A stretch of 64,000 bases of DNA, taken from positions 32,836,756 through 32,900,755 of the forward strand of contig OZ026834.1 of NCBI GenBank assembly GCA_964023205.1, given 5' to 3'. Positions 29,584 through 42,097 of this stretch are shown here, piece after piece. The notes beneath the pieces are model-generated. The model searched no databases. It saw only the letters and a list, made by a program, of their open reading frames with translations, and was not told the origin of the DNA. Position 1 is the first letter of the stretch. Every line of letters begins with the position of its first letter. A program made the position numbers and the translations under genes. Source of the stretch: Lutraria lutraria (taxonomy: Eukaryota > Mollusca > Bivalvia > Venerida > Mactridae).

Positions 29584-32500
29584 ATGGATTCCTCGGAGGT
29601 GATTGATGCTTTGGAGAATGAAGGAATCAACACTGAAGCAAGTCTAATGGAAACTGATGCAGGTGCAGCTGGAAATATGGAGCATGCTGCCATCAAACAG
29701 TTAGAGGATATTAATGCTGATAATTTTGAGAGTACTCAGAATTCAAGTAAAAGTGAAGTCAATGAAGAGTCCGTAAATATTTCACCTGATTCTTCTGTTC
29801 CATTAGAAATAGAAAAGAGTGTTACTGACAGAAATAACGATTTCAAAGCCAGTACTGAAACAGGAGCATTCCATTCTGTAGAGCAGGATTCCAAAAAGGA
29901 TGCTTATGAAACAGAGTTTAAAAATTTTCTTCAACAGTCTGAACAGAGTGTTGCTGCAGCTGGTGACATTCAAACTGAAACAGCTGATGTTGATGAAACT
30001 AGTAAAAAGTTGAATCTCATTGACAATGGGTATGAGGAATCTTCTAATTCTAGTTGGTACAAAATGAAGGAAGATATAAATGCAGAAAAGATGGATTCTT
30101 CTGAGAATGTGATTCTTCCTGATGAGAGTTCGAACATGAGTGTTCCTGACAATCACTCAGTTGCTAGTAGCAACATTGGAGATTCATGTTTGAGTTTTCA
30201 AGATCCAGGATCAAACTTAGATGAATGCTCAAACTTGAGCATGCCTGGTGAGAATTCAGTTCCAGAATATGCTGGGCATCAGCCTGTCTTTGATGAGTCT
30301 GCAAATATGAACCCTCCAAGTAATGTCCCCTTTGTAAGACCGGATACACCAAGCAGAGCTGATACACCAAGTCGTCCTGATACCCCTAGTAGTACCAACG
30401 ATGCCACATCAGAAAGCACTCCTGTTAAGAGGTATAGGCGTGGCACATTACAGATTGCAGCTGAAGATGCTAGTGAACACGGGCAGTGAGTATAAACTAG
30501 CTAAAGTAAACCAATTCGATATTGTATATTTTAATGCAATTAAGTGTGCAAATAGCCAAATACCGAAACTTGTATTGTTATCAATTTGCATTTAGTTATT
30601 TTTCTAAAGATAATTTATTGATAGATTTTCTTTCAGTCAGCATTGACTGATTTGTTTTTAATTTCTAAAGTCTTAGACATTATAATGATATTATTTATTC
30701 TTATTTTCTTTCAGCGGTTTGACTGCTGCTGACATATTTGAGTATCAATGGCCCCAGGAAAATGATTCAGAGTATTTTATGCTACAGGAGCAGATCTCAA
30801 TGTATCTTGATGTGAAATCATTTAAAAGGAAATATCCTGGTTTGTTATGACTTCCTAGCTTAGTACCTCATGTAGAGTTTCTCATTGAAATCATCATGTG
30901 GACATTGGTGGATTAATTTTTACAATTCTGTAATTATTTATAAATAACTTGACAGCCACATGATACGGTGTTAGCATGAGGTAAAGCTGTTGTCATTGGT
31001 GCATTGAGATTTCTCTCCTTGCCTATGGAACAACATCATACCAGAACACCATTTGAGTGTAACATTCTTTATTCAAGATATACTTTAATCTGTAAAATTA
31101 ATATAATGAACATGGTTTCATATTCTTAACATGCAAACATATTAAATAGTCATTTTTTTGTATTTTCATTCATTATAATGTGTTAAATACCGTTTAAATT
31201 GAACAATTTATTGATTAAATAACTATTCATTTGAATGCAGATTTATTCCGACGTGTGTGTGACAAACAAGAGAAAGATTTTCTGAGAGAGAAAGGAGTTG
31301 TGTCTGAGACTCAGAGTGACTTAGGTAAGTAGTAACATTATATGTGTACATTCATTATGATTGGAGAAATATTAACTGGCATAAAATAGGGTCATCTGGT
31401 CATGTATTGATACAATCATTCATTATATCAATTCAACAATCACTGCATCTGAATAATACATGATTGACAGGTCTATGTGAAAGCAGATATGTACTATTCA
31501 ATATTAATGAATGCCATTGTCTGGTTAAAGCATTTAATGAGCTTTTTCTGACTTTGTATCATTGTAGGTTTGACAGCATTAAAAGCTGATGAAGTCCATG
31601 ATCTGATGAGTAAGGATTACCCAGCTAAGTATAAGGTCAGTTATTACTGTTATAATTATTCTCTTTGTCAATTATGCAGTTATGTTCACTCTGTATATTT
31701 CTTAAATTTGATGAACTTTTGTTCAATTTTTTATACCCCCGCAAACGAAGTTTGAGAGGGGTATATTGGAGTCACTCTGTTGGTTTTGTGGGTCGGTCGT
31801 TGGTCAGTCAGTCCGTCCGCATAAAGTTTGTGGAGCAAACTTCTTCCACATTTTTTAAGCTATTGTAATGAAACTTGAAATATGTTATCACCTTTAAGTG
31901 TAGATGTGCAAGACACAGTTTTCATGTCCAGCGATTCACTCATTGCCAAGTTATGTCCCCCTGAACTTAGCTGTATAGTGTACTATTGCAGTATTAGTGT
32001 CAAAGCAGCGGCGGGGGTTTAAGTCACCTCTGTGACAGCTCTAGTTTGTTCTCTAAAATATTTGATGAAATGTTATGTAAACAGAATTGGTCTTAATTAT
32101 ATACTTTTGAAATGTCTTTTATATTTTACTATATGCACTGGGTTTGCTTTGTTTGTTGATAGATACTTGTCTATCTTGGAGTCATTGAAGAGTGAGATTA
32201 ATTATGTATTTATTTTCATCCACAGGAATTCCTAAAGATCCTACGTGAAAGAGAAAAACAGAAAATGGCGGACAAAATGAAAGAACTTCATGCTGTAAGT
32301 TTCTACTCTTGACTCTTTACTGATTATTCTTTGTGTTTCTAGTATAAACTTTTGGAAGAAGTGAATGGTCAGAACTGACTTCATGATTATTAGGTATAAT
32401 GTTTAGTTTTATTCTATGTGTATTTATTTTGTACACTTACAACTGAACATTTCATTTTGACTAAGTCTTTATTTCAGTAATTATCAAGTAGTGTCTGTGG

Positions 32501-35500
32501 TAGAAATATCTGAATTATGAATTCTAGTTAAAGAAAACATCTTTTACGGTCGCGGACGTGATCCAGGTTCAGGTTTGATTCCCGGTCGTTGAGGGTCATA
32601 CCCTTCTATGAAAATTTGACAACAATGTTGATTAACTTTCAAATGTGCAGAAGTTGCCAATTCCTAAGTGGAAGGGTAAGTCAGTACTAGTTTGAATATA
32701 GTCCAGGAAAACTGGTTAAGTGAACTGGCTGCTATATATAGCTGTAAATTTGTTGAAAAACAGCATCAAACCCAAATAAGTGAAATAAAGACATCTTTTT
32801 AGATTTTTTGTATATAGCTTATTTATTTATGTTTCAGCTAAAACTTGAGAAAGACAAGATGGTAGAATACACAAAGAAAGCTATGAAATCTGTATCTGAC
32901 TGGAACAGGAATCTTCTTAAAGTGAAAAATGAAGAAAGGCGTGCATACCTTGATATGCAAACATTTGTAAGAGTCCATTTTATTTCATGCCAGTCCAATG
33001 GAAGCAGGGTTTTTCTTTATTACCGGTATATATATTTGTAGCCTGTTAAAGGAGATTTCCCCTCTGAAAATTACTTTGAAATCATGGAATTTTCCCCAAA
33101 TTTCCAATTTATTTCTTGAAATTTCATTTTCCAAATAAGTTTCAAGCGAGAATTTTTTCCCCAAAAGAGGCTTCAACCTGCTATTTTATCCCCATATTAA
33201 GGGTCAGGGTGCCTTTCCCAAAGCATAAAGAAAACCCCTGGAAATGGATGTAAGTTTCGTTTGAAGAAAGAGAATAGTGTAAAACCATTCACTTGGAATC
33301 AAAATAAATGTTTTCAGGACTATGTAAAACAAAAGTTCACTGTATGATAAAATAAACAATTCAGTGTACATTTCATTCCATAACAATGGATTAATTTGTT
33401 CCAGTAGACTTTCTCAACACTCTTATTCTCTTTTTTTCATGTACAGGGCATTAAGTTTCCTATAAACGTTTATATACCTAAATTATAAAAATATAAAAAT
33501 TCACTTGACACTGTGAATGTATTTATAAAAGCATGAACATAATAAGATGCTCTTATTTAAATGTTTTACTGGTTTTCTCCTACAAACTAATATTCAACAT
33601 TTATTTCTATTTTTGTTTATATTGTAAACATTACTATGATGTTAGATTCTTTAATTTTTTGCTTTGATTTTTTTCCAGACTATACAGTATCCAAAGAACA
33701 AATTTAGAAAGTTAGACACAACACAGACAGAAATTAGTGCTTACCCATTAACCCTCATCCCAGGCCAGTTTCAGGATTACTACAGAAAGTAAGTTTATTT
33801 TCAGATCTTTGTAACACATTATTACTTCATCTCTAAATTCATTAGTTTATGATTAGATATTCTTTTGAAAATTATCTTTTAAATCAGTCTGTTTTAGAAT
33901 ACCTTACAAATTTGCTCTACTGGCAAAAGTTAACACTGAACTTGATATGTTTTTTTAAACTATTTCATTACTGAATATCTTTGTCCTTGATGTTGGCATA
34001 TTGAACTTTGTATGTAGTAGTTTCTGTGCAATTGTTCTAAACTTTCTTAAAATGTCAGTCACAGTTTTGCAGCATATATATAATTTGACAAAGGGGTTAA
34101 ATAATATTAAATTGTTACACATTTTCTGTTTAGATATTCTCCTGAGGAATTAAAGTATTTCCCATTGAACACATCAATATTTGATCCACCAAAAAAAGTT
34201 GATGTTACAGAGGAGCAAGAGGAAGATGATGACAGTCAGGTAGATGATAAGGTGACAAACACAGTTTTATCTGTATCATTCAGCTCTATGATTGCTGCTA
34301 ATTTTTTTTTTTCCATTTTAGTAAAAATTAAATTTTGTTAATGGCTCTGGTTCTCACAAATCAATCTTTTCTCCTGGATTTACCTGGAGCCTCTGTGGTG
34401 AAGTGGTTACGTTCTATTACCAGTAAACACTAGGTCCGTTTCACTGCAATTTCAAATTCCAACTTGGACTAAGCCATGAGCTTACCCAGCTCAATATTTG
34501 GACAGAACTATTTGGTCTCGAAGGTAATTAATTCATAAAGGTACGACTGTGTGTACTTAAATAAACAACTGAATTTAACATAAACAGGCAAATGATTCTG
34601 GAAGTGAAAGTGATGATAGCAGTAGCAGCAGCTCTGATGATGAAGAGGAGGATGAAATTGATGAAACAAACAAGAATGATAATGCTGTCAGTGCTGATTC
34701 AGCTAAAAAGTTGAAGAAAGAGAAATCTTCTAGCAGAGAAGTTAGTAAAGAAAAGTCTGCAGAGGTATTTGTTTTGGGTTTATTAACATATTTCTTACTT
34801 ACAAATCTGATAAGCTATTATATACTTTATACACCAATCATCTAGGTGAACAAAAAAATGTCATTAGTTTGCCAAGTTTATTCAGAAAGTATCATGTAAT
34901 GCATGTGACACATGAGGATACTTAGTATTATATCATATAGTGGTACAGCATAATTAAAATACAATGTATAATACATACAAATGCTTATTTATTTTATTGA
35001 TTTGCCAATACTTAAAATCTATGTCTTGTCTGTCTGACTTGTTATCTATGAGTATTGGAAGGAAAAGTAAATGAAAAGATGTTTTTTTTTTGTTTTGTCT
35101 GATTAACTTTGATAAAGACGTAGTGAGAGTTATAATATTCAGATTGGCATCACAAAGTATTCTTTGATTAGTTTTCTAGCAATGTTGTCTCATTTCTAGC
35201 CATTAGTGAAACTAGAAAACGAATGCAGAATATGTAAGGATGAACCATTAGAGAAACAGAAAGATACAGAAAATGAAGAACTTATTGTATGTTCAGAATG
35301 TAAAACTAAAGGTAGGATTTCCTGTTTGATAGGCACACGTTTTTTGTATATGAATATTGTTCAGATGAAATCCATTTGTTGTTTCTCATTTTGATGTACC
35401 TTTTTACAGAATAACTCTCAGGCCATTTGATGATATTGCTTTCTTTCTGATCTTGATGACTCAAACATTATCATATTTGTACCAATGTCAACAGCTGCTG

Positions 35501-37582
35501 TTTGTAGTCTGTTTCTCACAATGAAACACAATATGCTATACAATTTGAAGTAATTTGCTTTGCCTAGAATGTACACAAAATTCACTTTAAAAGGAAATGA
35601 TCTACAAGAAAAACCCACACACATTATTAATTTATGGTTAATATAAGTTAATATTCCATATTTAATACTATTTCTAGTATGTCTGCACATATATATATAT
35701 ATATGGATAAACAAGTGGTACAAGGACATATCAGTTTTCTTTTTTTTTCTTTTACAGGTCATCCAACTTGTTTAGACTTAAATGACGATATGGTAAAAGT
35801 TATTAAAACATATCCATGGCAATGTATGGAATGTAAGACATGTATACAGTGTATGGACCCATATGATGAGGTAAAGTTTATTTCTATAATGATACAGTCT
35901 TAATTTTATCATTTAATGATTATGATACAGTCTTAATTTTATCATTTAATGATTATAACTGTTTGTGCGCCGTTTTTGTTTGTATGTTTATGTTTACTTT
36001 TAACTTTTATTCCAATTACTAATATTTATAAGGCTGTATACAAACTTTGAAATTCATAGTATTTATTCATCTTGCCAAAAAGTCAGCATGGTATTAACAA
36101 GTACCTGTTTATGTTGATATATGGTAATATGTTCTTGTTGTATCATATGTGCATGGGTCAGTGGCCTGATTACTTGTAATTTGTAAATAAATGAAATGAA
36201 AGATATGAAATCTAATTATGAGTAATTAAGATGCTGAAAATCTACCAACTGATTATTCTATGTGTCTGTTTTACTCTCCATGTACAGTACTTAATACTTT
36301 AGATAGTGATTTCATTTGTTGGTCTTTGCCATTTTCTGAGATTGTTGTAGTGATGTAGTGGATCAGTATGGTCCATTTATATTGTGTTTACATTTGTACT
36401 CTGAATTGAATATTTTTTCATGACTAGATGCTGTTTTGTGATTGTAGTTTCTGTAGTAGCGCTGTTAATGTGATATGTTTGTATTCCATTGTATTGTATC
36501 TATTACCGTTGTATTATTTGTATCATATTTCAGGACAAGATGTTGTTCTGTGACAAATGTGATCGAGGTTATCATACATTCTGTGTGGGTCTGAAATCAC
36601 TACCTACAGGACAGTGGGATTGTTTCTCATGCCGTGGTGATACTACACCAATCAAACCATTACCTAGACCGACACCAAAAGCAAAGTAAGTTGTATTGGA
36701 TAGGAGATTTTCTAGCCAGCATGTTATGTCAGATAAGGACTACTGATAATCTGGAAATTCTGGACATTGTAGTGGTAGTTGGGGTAACTTGATTAAAGGA
36801 AATTTTGAAGTATAGTTTAGGACATTAGAAGTTAAATTTTAGAACTGAGGTAATTCTCAGCCCTGGTTTGTTTGCATACTTAAATATTTCTCTTTACAGG
36901 CATATTTGTTTGTCAATAAACAACATACCGTTCATGTTTTGCTTGCATTACTTATTTATTAATATCTACTAAAATTATGTCTTTAATTGCATTAAGTTTA
37001 CTCCAGGCCATTTCATCCTGAAATTGATATTTTAAATTAATGTTTTAATAAGACTGATATTTTTTTACAATATGGACAAATACTAGTTATCTTAAGAACA
37101 TCTTACTGTCTAGATTAGTATCAAGTATTCTTTTATATCCCCCCCCCCCCCCCCCACCCCCTAAAAATACAAAATGTATTTATTGATACTTCTGTGGATC
37201 TTGCCGTATTTACTTTTAGTATATTTTGTTTTATGCATTCATGTAAGTGTTCTCAATGACATATTTCAGGAGGGGTAGAAGACCTGGGCGTCCACCTGGC
37301 AGAGTTGGAAGACCTCCTGGTAGACCTCCCAAAGACTCGAGTAAGGGACAAGAAACTCCAGTGAAAGAAGCCAAACGTGAAACACCAGTTAGAGAAAGAC
37401 GTAGATATCGTGACAGAGATGCACAGAATCAAGATAGCAATCAAGAAACACCAAGTAAAGATGATGAAAAGGATGTAGACTCTGACAGTGCTGTTAAAGA
37501 CGGACAAACTATTAGTGATGATAATGAAGAAAGTGTAGATAAAGCTGAAAATGTTGATTCGACTTCAACAGAAGTTCCTTAA
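29584..37582 (+). CDS. PHF10: PHF10 / BAF45A, PBAF chromatin-remodelling subunit, complete
   Basis: Thirteen coding exons: 29584-30485, 30715-30839, 31241-31324, 31568-31635, 32226-32294, 32838-32966, 33679-33788, 34134-34251 (or 34239), 34588-34764, 35200-35311, 35758-35870, 36534-36685 and 37270-37582 (TAA). Phases agree at every junction; the product is 823 (or 819) residues, against about 500 in human. The order is a Ser/Asp/Glu-rich N-terminus of ~300 residues ending in DTPSR repeats, the SAY domain (about 302-530, '[20 protein letters not shown]', '[20 protein letters not shown]'), an acidic Ser-rich linker, tandem PHD fingers (about 597-703) and an AT-hook tail. PHF10 is a nuclear subunit of the SWI/SNF-type PBAF complex; its PHD pair reads histone H3 tails. 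The expanded ends are the odd feature. Confidence 0.95.
31733..32044 (+). mobile_element. ~310-base interspersed repeat (ATACCCCCGCAAACG family)
   Basis: Begins ATACCCCCGCAAACGAAGTT and ends ACCTCTGTGACAGCTCTAG. It is the reverse complement of the family at 7588-8064, without the internal duplication. It carries the typical stretch of GTC/GGTCGGTCG repeats near 31790-31815. No coding capacity. It lies in the intron between PHF10 exons 4 and 5. Confidence 0.82.
32545..32795 (+). mobile_element. SINE-like repeat, plus-strand copy
   Basis: Begins with a tRNA-like piece (GGTCGCGGACGTGATCC; B-box-like GGTTTGATTCCCGGT) and continues with the same body as 13662-13938 ('AGGGTCATACCCTTCTATG', 'AGTCCAGGAAAACTGGTTAA', 'AACAGCATCAAACCCAAATA'). 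It lies in the intron before PHF10 exon 6. Confidence 0.78.
34375..34550 (+). mobile_element. Possible tRNA-like SINE head
   Basis: GAGCCTCTGTGGTGAAGTGGTTACG resembles an RNA polymerase III A-box region. Sequence after it (CACTGCAATTTCAAATTCCA) lacks a clear B box. It is weaker than the other SINE copies and lies between PHF10 exons 8 and 9. Confidence 0.4.
35200..36685 (+). CDS. PHF10: PHF10 exons 10-12: tandem PHD fingers
   Basis: Exon 10 gives '[14 protein letters not shown]' and '[10 protein letters not shown]', the first two Cys pairs of PHD1. Exon 11 adds 'GHPTCLDL' and '[14 protein letters not shown]', completing PHD1 and opening PHD2. Exon 12 supplies '[19 protein letters not shown]' and 'WDCFSCRG'. 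The full Cys4-His-Cys3 ligand sets are present in both fingers, so both should fold. The close packing of the two fingers with a shared '[10 protein letters not shown]' junction is the double-PHD arrangement of the BAF45/DPF family. Confidence 0.93.
35880..35955. repeat. Direct duplication of ~35 bases
   Basis: The phrase ATGATACAGTCTTAATTTTA followed by TCATTTAATGATTAT occurs twice in direct succession, immediately after PHF10 exon 11. Confidence 0.95.
37139..37162. repeat. Poly-C tract
   Basis: About 19 consecutive C, then ACCCCC, in the last PHF10 intron ~110 bases before the final exon. Its exact length is likely to be variable or uncertain. Confidence 0.9.
37270..37582 (+). CDS. PHF10: PHF10 last exon: AT-hook-like tail
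   Basis: Begins '[20 protein letters not shown]', with three overlapping GRP(P) cores flanked by basic residues, the consensus of AT-hook DNA minor-groove binders. It then continues as a Lys/Arg/Glu-rich stretch ('[12 protein letters not shown]') and an acidic end. The frame is fixed by the junction AA|G after 'TPKA' in exon 12. Human PHF10, as I remember it, ends shortly after PHD2 without such hooks. Confidence 0.88.
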
Positions 37583-37886
37583 ATAGAGCTTTGATGCATT
37601 GATTGAGTTTTGTATTAGTGACCTCGTCTCATACAAATGTGGTATATTTATCCAGCTTCAGTTATTAACATGTCAATACCATAGAGCTTCAGTCTGTATT
37701 TTGTGTCTTGTATAACAGTTAAACCTTTTTGGATAAGTTTAATGTATAGTTTGGTTAGTCTCTGAAATCATTACTTAAAACAATCTCTGTTTTTAATAGG
37801 TTTATGCTTTTGTAATCTTGTATCAACTGAATTTTTTTTATTATATTTTTATGCTGTGGGTTTTTGTATGCCATATGTGTTCAAGA

Positions 37887-37892
37887 AATAAA
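37887..37892 (+). terminator. PHF10: PHF10 polyadenylation signal
   Basis: Canonical AATAAA about 305 bases after the stop codon, followed ~20-30 bases later by GT-rich sequence (GTGGTTATTTTGTGTGTGTT), the usual downstream element. This implies a short 3' UTR of about 330 bases. Confidence 0.8.
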
Positions 37893-38062
37893 GAATGTGT
37901 TATATTGAAAGTGGTTATTTTGTGTGTGTTTATAAATGATGGTATGTAATGAAATCATACCAATCTGTTTATACTGGAGTAGATGACACAAGAAAAAATG
38001 GACTGTTTATGCTTAAACTAAAAATTAATGTGATGAATTTTTCTTGTCTGATTTATTTAAGT

Positions 38063-38227
38063 ACAGTGCAACCTCTTCAAAGCAACATTCTTTGGGGGTA
38101 GTAAAATGATGTTATTGAGAGATTGTTGCTTTAGAGAGTTTACATTATAGTTAAATTGTGCAGTGGGAAAAAATCATGCTGTTGAGTGTTGTTGCTCAAG
38201 AGGGCTGCTCAGGAGAGGTTGCACTAG
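38063..38227. mobile_element. Small MITE with AGTGCAACCTC ends
   Basis: Begins ACAGTGCAACCTCTTCAAAG and ends CAGGAGAGGTTGCACT. The terminal AGTGCAACCTC/GAGGTTGCACT are perfect inverted repeats, and internal 'TTGCT' words are also mirrored. About 165 bases, non-coding. Confidence 0.75.
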
Positions 38228-39208
38228 GTGTGCACGAGTAAATGATCAGAATATGCTAAACAGTAAAAATATCATAACTATCGATAGTAGAGCTCACTAT
38301 CAGCGATAATTATTGAATTGAGACTATCAGTCCATACTATCGGGACACTCAGGATCGCAATGCATCAATATTTCGTTATATCGGCCCATTCCTAATGAGA
38401 AGTGCAGAGCTCAAGAATCATAATCATGGCTTTTTAACTTTTTGGGTTATTGCCCTTTTATTAATATTTGAATGTAAATTTTGTCCAGGGCATTACTCTA
38501 CAATGAATGAAGACAACTTATTAAAACTTAGGTATTTTTGTTTTCTATGTACCTTGTGCTTTTTAAGAGGAAAAGATATTCCTCCTTAGATAACTTCTCC
38601 TTTTCGGCGGGGGATTTGGCAGTCAGTGACTGCTTCTTGTTATGAATAATAGATAGATGTATGTTGTACTGTGGTACAATTAAAACATGCCATTTTCAGT
38701 TGACTTAATTGGAGTGATTTGTACTAATCCTGGTGTAGCTTATTGCCGATGATTTGTGAATTATCTGAGACTATAGCAGGTAGTTCAGTGGCTTAGGAGT
38801 CATGCATTGTGAGCTAGTGTGAGTTATGCATTGACACTACAAATGTATATAAAAAATACTTAAGAATAAATGATTGAAGGATATTAGAAAATTGAATTTT
38901 CCAGTACTCGAGAATATGGCCAATCATATTGATACATTAATATGGACACTAGTACAACGAAGCCCTGTGATTAAGATGTTATTTCCAATTTATTGGCATA
39001 ATTTTGTTTCAACAAATACTCTAAAAAAAATAAGAACAACATCAAAGATGTTAAAATGCAATAATATTCAAAAAGATAAATAGTATTTCAAACAAATTCT
39101 ATCACAGAATGCAATATTTATACATAAATTAAAGTACATGTATATAGAAGTTTGTCCAACATTAACACTTGAAAGATTCAATGTACTAACATCAACTATT
39201 CATTTCAA

Positions 39209-39281
39209 GGGCTCAGCGCAACACTGTCGTAACTTGTTCTTATTTCAATACGAGTTACGACTATGTTGCATTGAACCCTCG
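39209..39281. repeat. Palindromic ~75-base MITE, copy 3 of 3
   Basis: Begins GGGCTCAGCGCAACACTGTC and ends at GCATTGAACCCTC. Same family as 6874-6948 and 10766-10838, with one arm mutated (CTATGTTGCA instead of CAGTGTTGCA). Confidence 0.85.
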
Positions 39282-39761
39282 ATTTATTCAGCTTTTTACT
39301 CAGTAAATACTGTATCGAATGACTTGATATAGACTATTTGTGTTAAATTGTTCAAAATCCATTCATGAAAAGTTATGACTTTTATTAGTGTTTCAATTAT
39401 ACAAGGACATTGATATTAGTACATTTTTATTCTTTTACAAACATATTTACACTTTTCATCAACTAAGAACACAATCACAATACAGTAAATATGATTCCTG
39501 ATATAAGTAAATTATAAATGAACAAACATGAATTACAAAAAAAATTGAGATTGTTTGACAAAGTCAAATGATTACAAACCTATTGCAAGAATAATCAAGA
39601 TAGTTTATTAATTTTCATGTTTTACTTCAGAAAAAAATCTTTAAAAAATCAGTAATCATGATGAGTTATCTTAAGACTGGAACCTGAAGTGATTTAACAT
39701 TATTTGATTTTTAGTACAATTTAATAGTTTTCATTCATTGTCTTTTTTATATTCAAATTTC

Positions 39762-42097
39762 TTAAAACTGTGGATTCCCAAATCCAACTTCTTGTTGTGT
39801 TTTGATAATCTCATCTAACAATTCTGTATCTTCCAAGTTTACCTGAAACAATAGAAAGTAACAGTAAGACCCATGACTGACCTGAAAATCAATACCGTAA
39901 TCACTTGTGTATAGGTCACACCTGTGTATAAGACGCAGGTAAGAAATCAGCAGAAATCCAGGAGAAAATGAGGTACATTCTATATTAGCATAATTTTGAA
40001 CTGAAGTTATTGAGACTCCAGCGAATTAATATACTATGCACTGTTGAAAATGTTTTAACGTAGAGATAAAAATACCAAACAGATTTTCTTTTATGGTATC
40101 CAGATTTTGAAATGAACTTTTTTGCATTTAAAAGACAGAATCATACAAAAACAACATTAAATTCCTGGCTGCAAGTAAAATGTAAAATGAATACCACACA
40201 TTAATAAAGTACAAGTTATCAACCAATTACAAACTGGCAGATGGCAGCTTAAATCCATGTTTTTTTATTCATCACAAAATGTTCATGATATTGGACTAAG
40301 ACTTACCTTTATTGCATATTTATATGCTTGTTCAGCCTCTATTTTTCTACCAGTTTTTAAACAAACTAATGATAAATATCCCCAGACTTCAGGATCAGAG
40401 TTATTTAATATATTAGCCTCAGATAAGGCATCCTCTGCTTCAGATAATTCACCAAGCTGTAACATTATATATACATACTGATTATAACATTTAGACTTCT
40501 TTTTTTTATAATAGAATTTCCACGATCATTGTCAAACAAACATATTTATTTATCTAAAATCATCACCCATTATCTGATCATTTGTTTTTGAATCAGAAGC
40601 TTTACAATGATAGAACTTCTAATATTTCAGACAGCATAAATTTATTATTTGACCTTTCATTTACTGATTTTGAAATTAAAACATCAGATTAATAAATGGT
40701 TGTTACTGGTTTTGGTTGAGTGTTTGCCTTTTTTCAATCAGATATAATGATAAAATTCACAGCTGATAAAATTTACTTACATAATTATAGTGAGTAATTG
40801 ATAGGTAAAAAGATGTGTGAATTTATACTTACTCTATAACATGCCATACCAACACCAAGCCATGATACACAAGATGGTGATCTCTTACATGCCATCAAGA
40901 ATGTCTTCTTTGCATCAGAGAACTGTACATGAAATAAGATATGTACCATAACCATGATAATGTATTTATAAGAAACAACATCAAAGTATTTCTTCACTAT
41001 GCTAGTAATGTTTCACTAGCTGATAAGGGGATTTCAAAATCAACACACAGCAAGTCTACCAGAACATTCCTTTTTTTTTTATTAATCATATCATGAAACA
41101 AACTCCAATTTTATTGCTGAGAACTACAAACTAGCATGGACATTTGCATGAGTATTATTTGCTTCATAGATTAGTTGTTTTGATATTGTAATACTGTAAG
41201 TGCAGTCAGTATGTTCAAGCATGTTGTACTATAAGACCTTAAATCTAAGTTACCATCATACAATTGATTCATAACCTTATAGCTGTGCTCTGATTGAAAA
41301 AAAAATCATTAAATTGAAGAGGAAACAAAGAAAATAAAAAGTGAACTACAACATCTACTCACTCTTTCATCTCTGAGATATATAGATCCAAGCCGTAAGT
41401 ATACTGAATGCATTTCTGAAGCATCTGCTACAAAATCGATCGTTCTCTCATAACAATTTCTGGCTTCTGCAGTATCATTTATTAAGTACATGACATGACC
41501 CATCAAAGCCCATACATCAGGGTTCTGAAAATAATTATCAAATATCATTACAAGGATAGTAAATTCTTTTTCAAAGGCAGAAAAATAAAATAAAAATCTT
41601 ATACACTAAAACCTCACTCTGCATCCACCTCAATATAAGGGTCACTCAACAGTTTGTCTATACTTCAACATGATAATTAGACCATCTCTCTTTGATTCCT
41701 TAAGGCACATAAGTGGTCTTACCAACAAGTTTAATTATACCAACAAATTTACAGCGACACAATTAGCAGTTTAAAATCTCTCAATTTCTGCAAGTTAAGC
41801 ATTGCACAGTTTACAAAAATGACGTAAAATTCATTGTTTTGAAAATGCTCAGAAAGAGGCAAAAATATCAGCAAACCATCCATGTTGAAGCATCTAAAAT
41901 GATCATCTGTCTCAAGATTTTTATTTAAAGCAATGACTGGCTACCTGATAATCAAACTGTAAAGCTTCATTCAAACTATCTTCAGCTTCCTTCAATTCAT
42001 TCTTCTGTAGTTTAACTCTGGCTAGAGATATATGATACTGTGCTGTTAGTCCACCCATTGGCGATAGTAACTCATGGGCCAGAGCACGTTCTGTGAA
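39762..42097 (-). CDS. CFAP70: CFAP70 last five exons: C-terminal TPR array
   Basis: Exons 42097-41945, 41524-41363, 40922-40833, 40456-40307 and 39842-39762 are all phase 0. Each encodes one or more helix-turn-helix TPR units, for example '[20 protein letters not shown]', '[20 protein letters not shown]' and '[10 protein letters not shown]', with the usual W-LG-Y-A-A pattern. The stop at 39762-39764 (TAA) follows 'GFGNPQF', nearly the same ending as in mammals, so the C-terminus is complete. Confidence 0.94.

Larger units (their letters stand above)
37920..39761. other. Convergent spacer between PHF10 and CFAP70
   Basis: No gene seen. It contains a MITE at 38063-38227, a palindromic MITE at 39209-39281 and AT-rich DNA. 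The end nearest CFAP70 should hold that gene's 3' UTR; a minus-strand AATAAA (TTTATT at 39604-39609) is a candidate polyadenylation signal about 155 bases past its stop. Confidence 0.5.

Noticed and set aside
29803..30156. 117-residue antisense frame
   Set aside because: It is the complement of the low-complexity PHF10 first exon and has no independent support.
33000..33250. Region with repeated TTTCCCC words considered as an exon or mobile element
   Set aside because: No open frame with splice context and no terminal repeats; left as intron.
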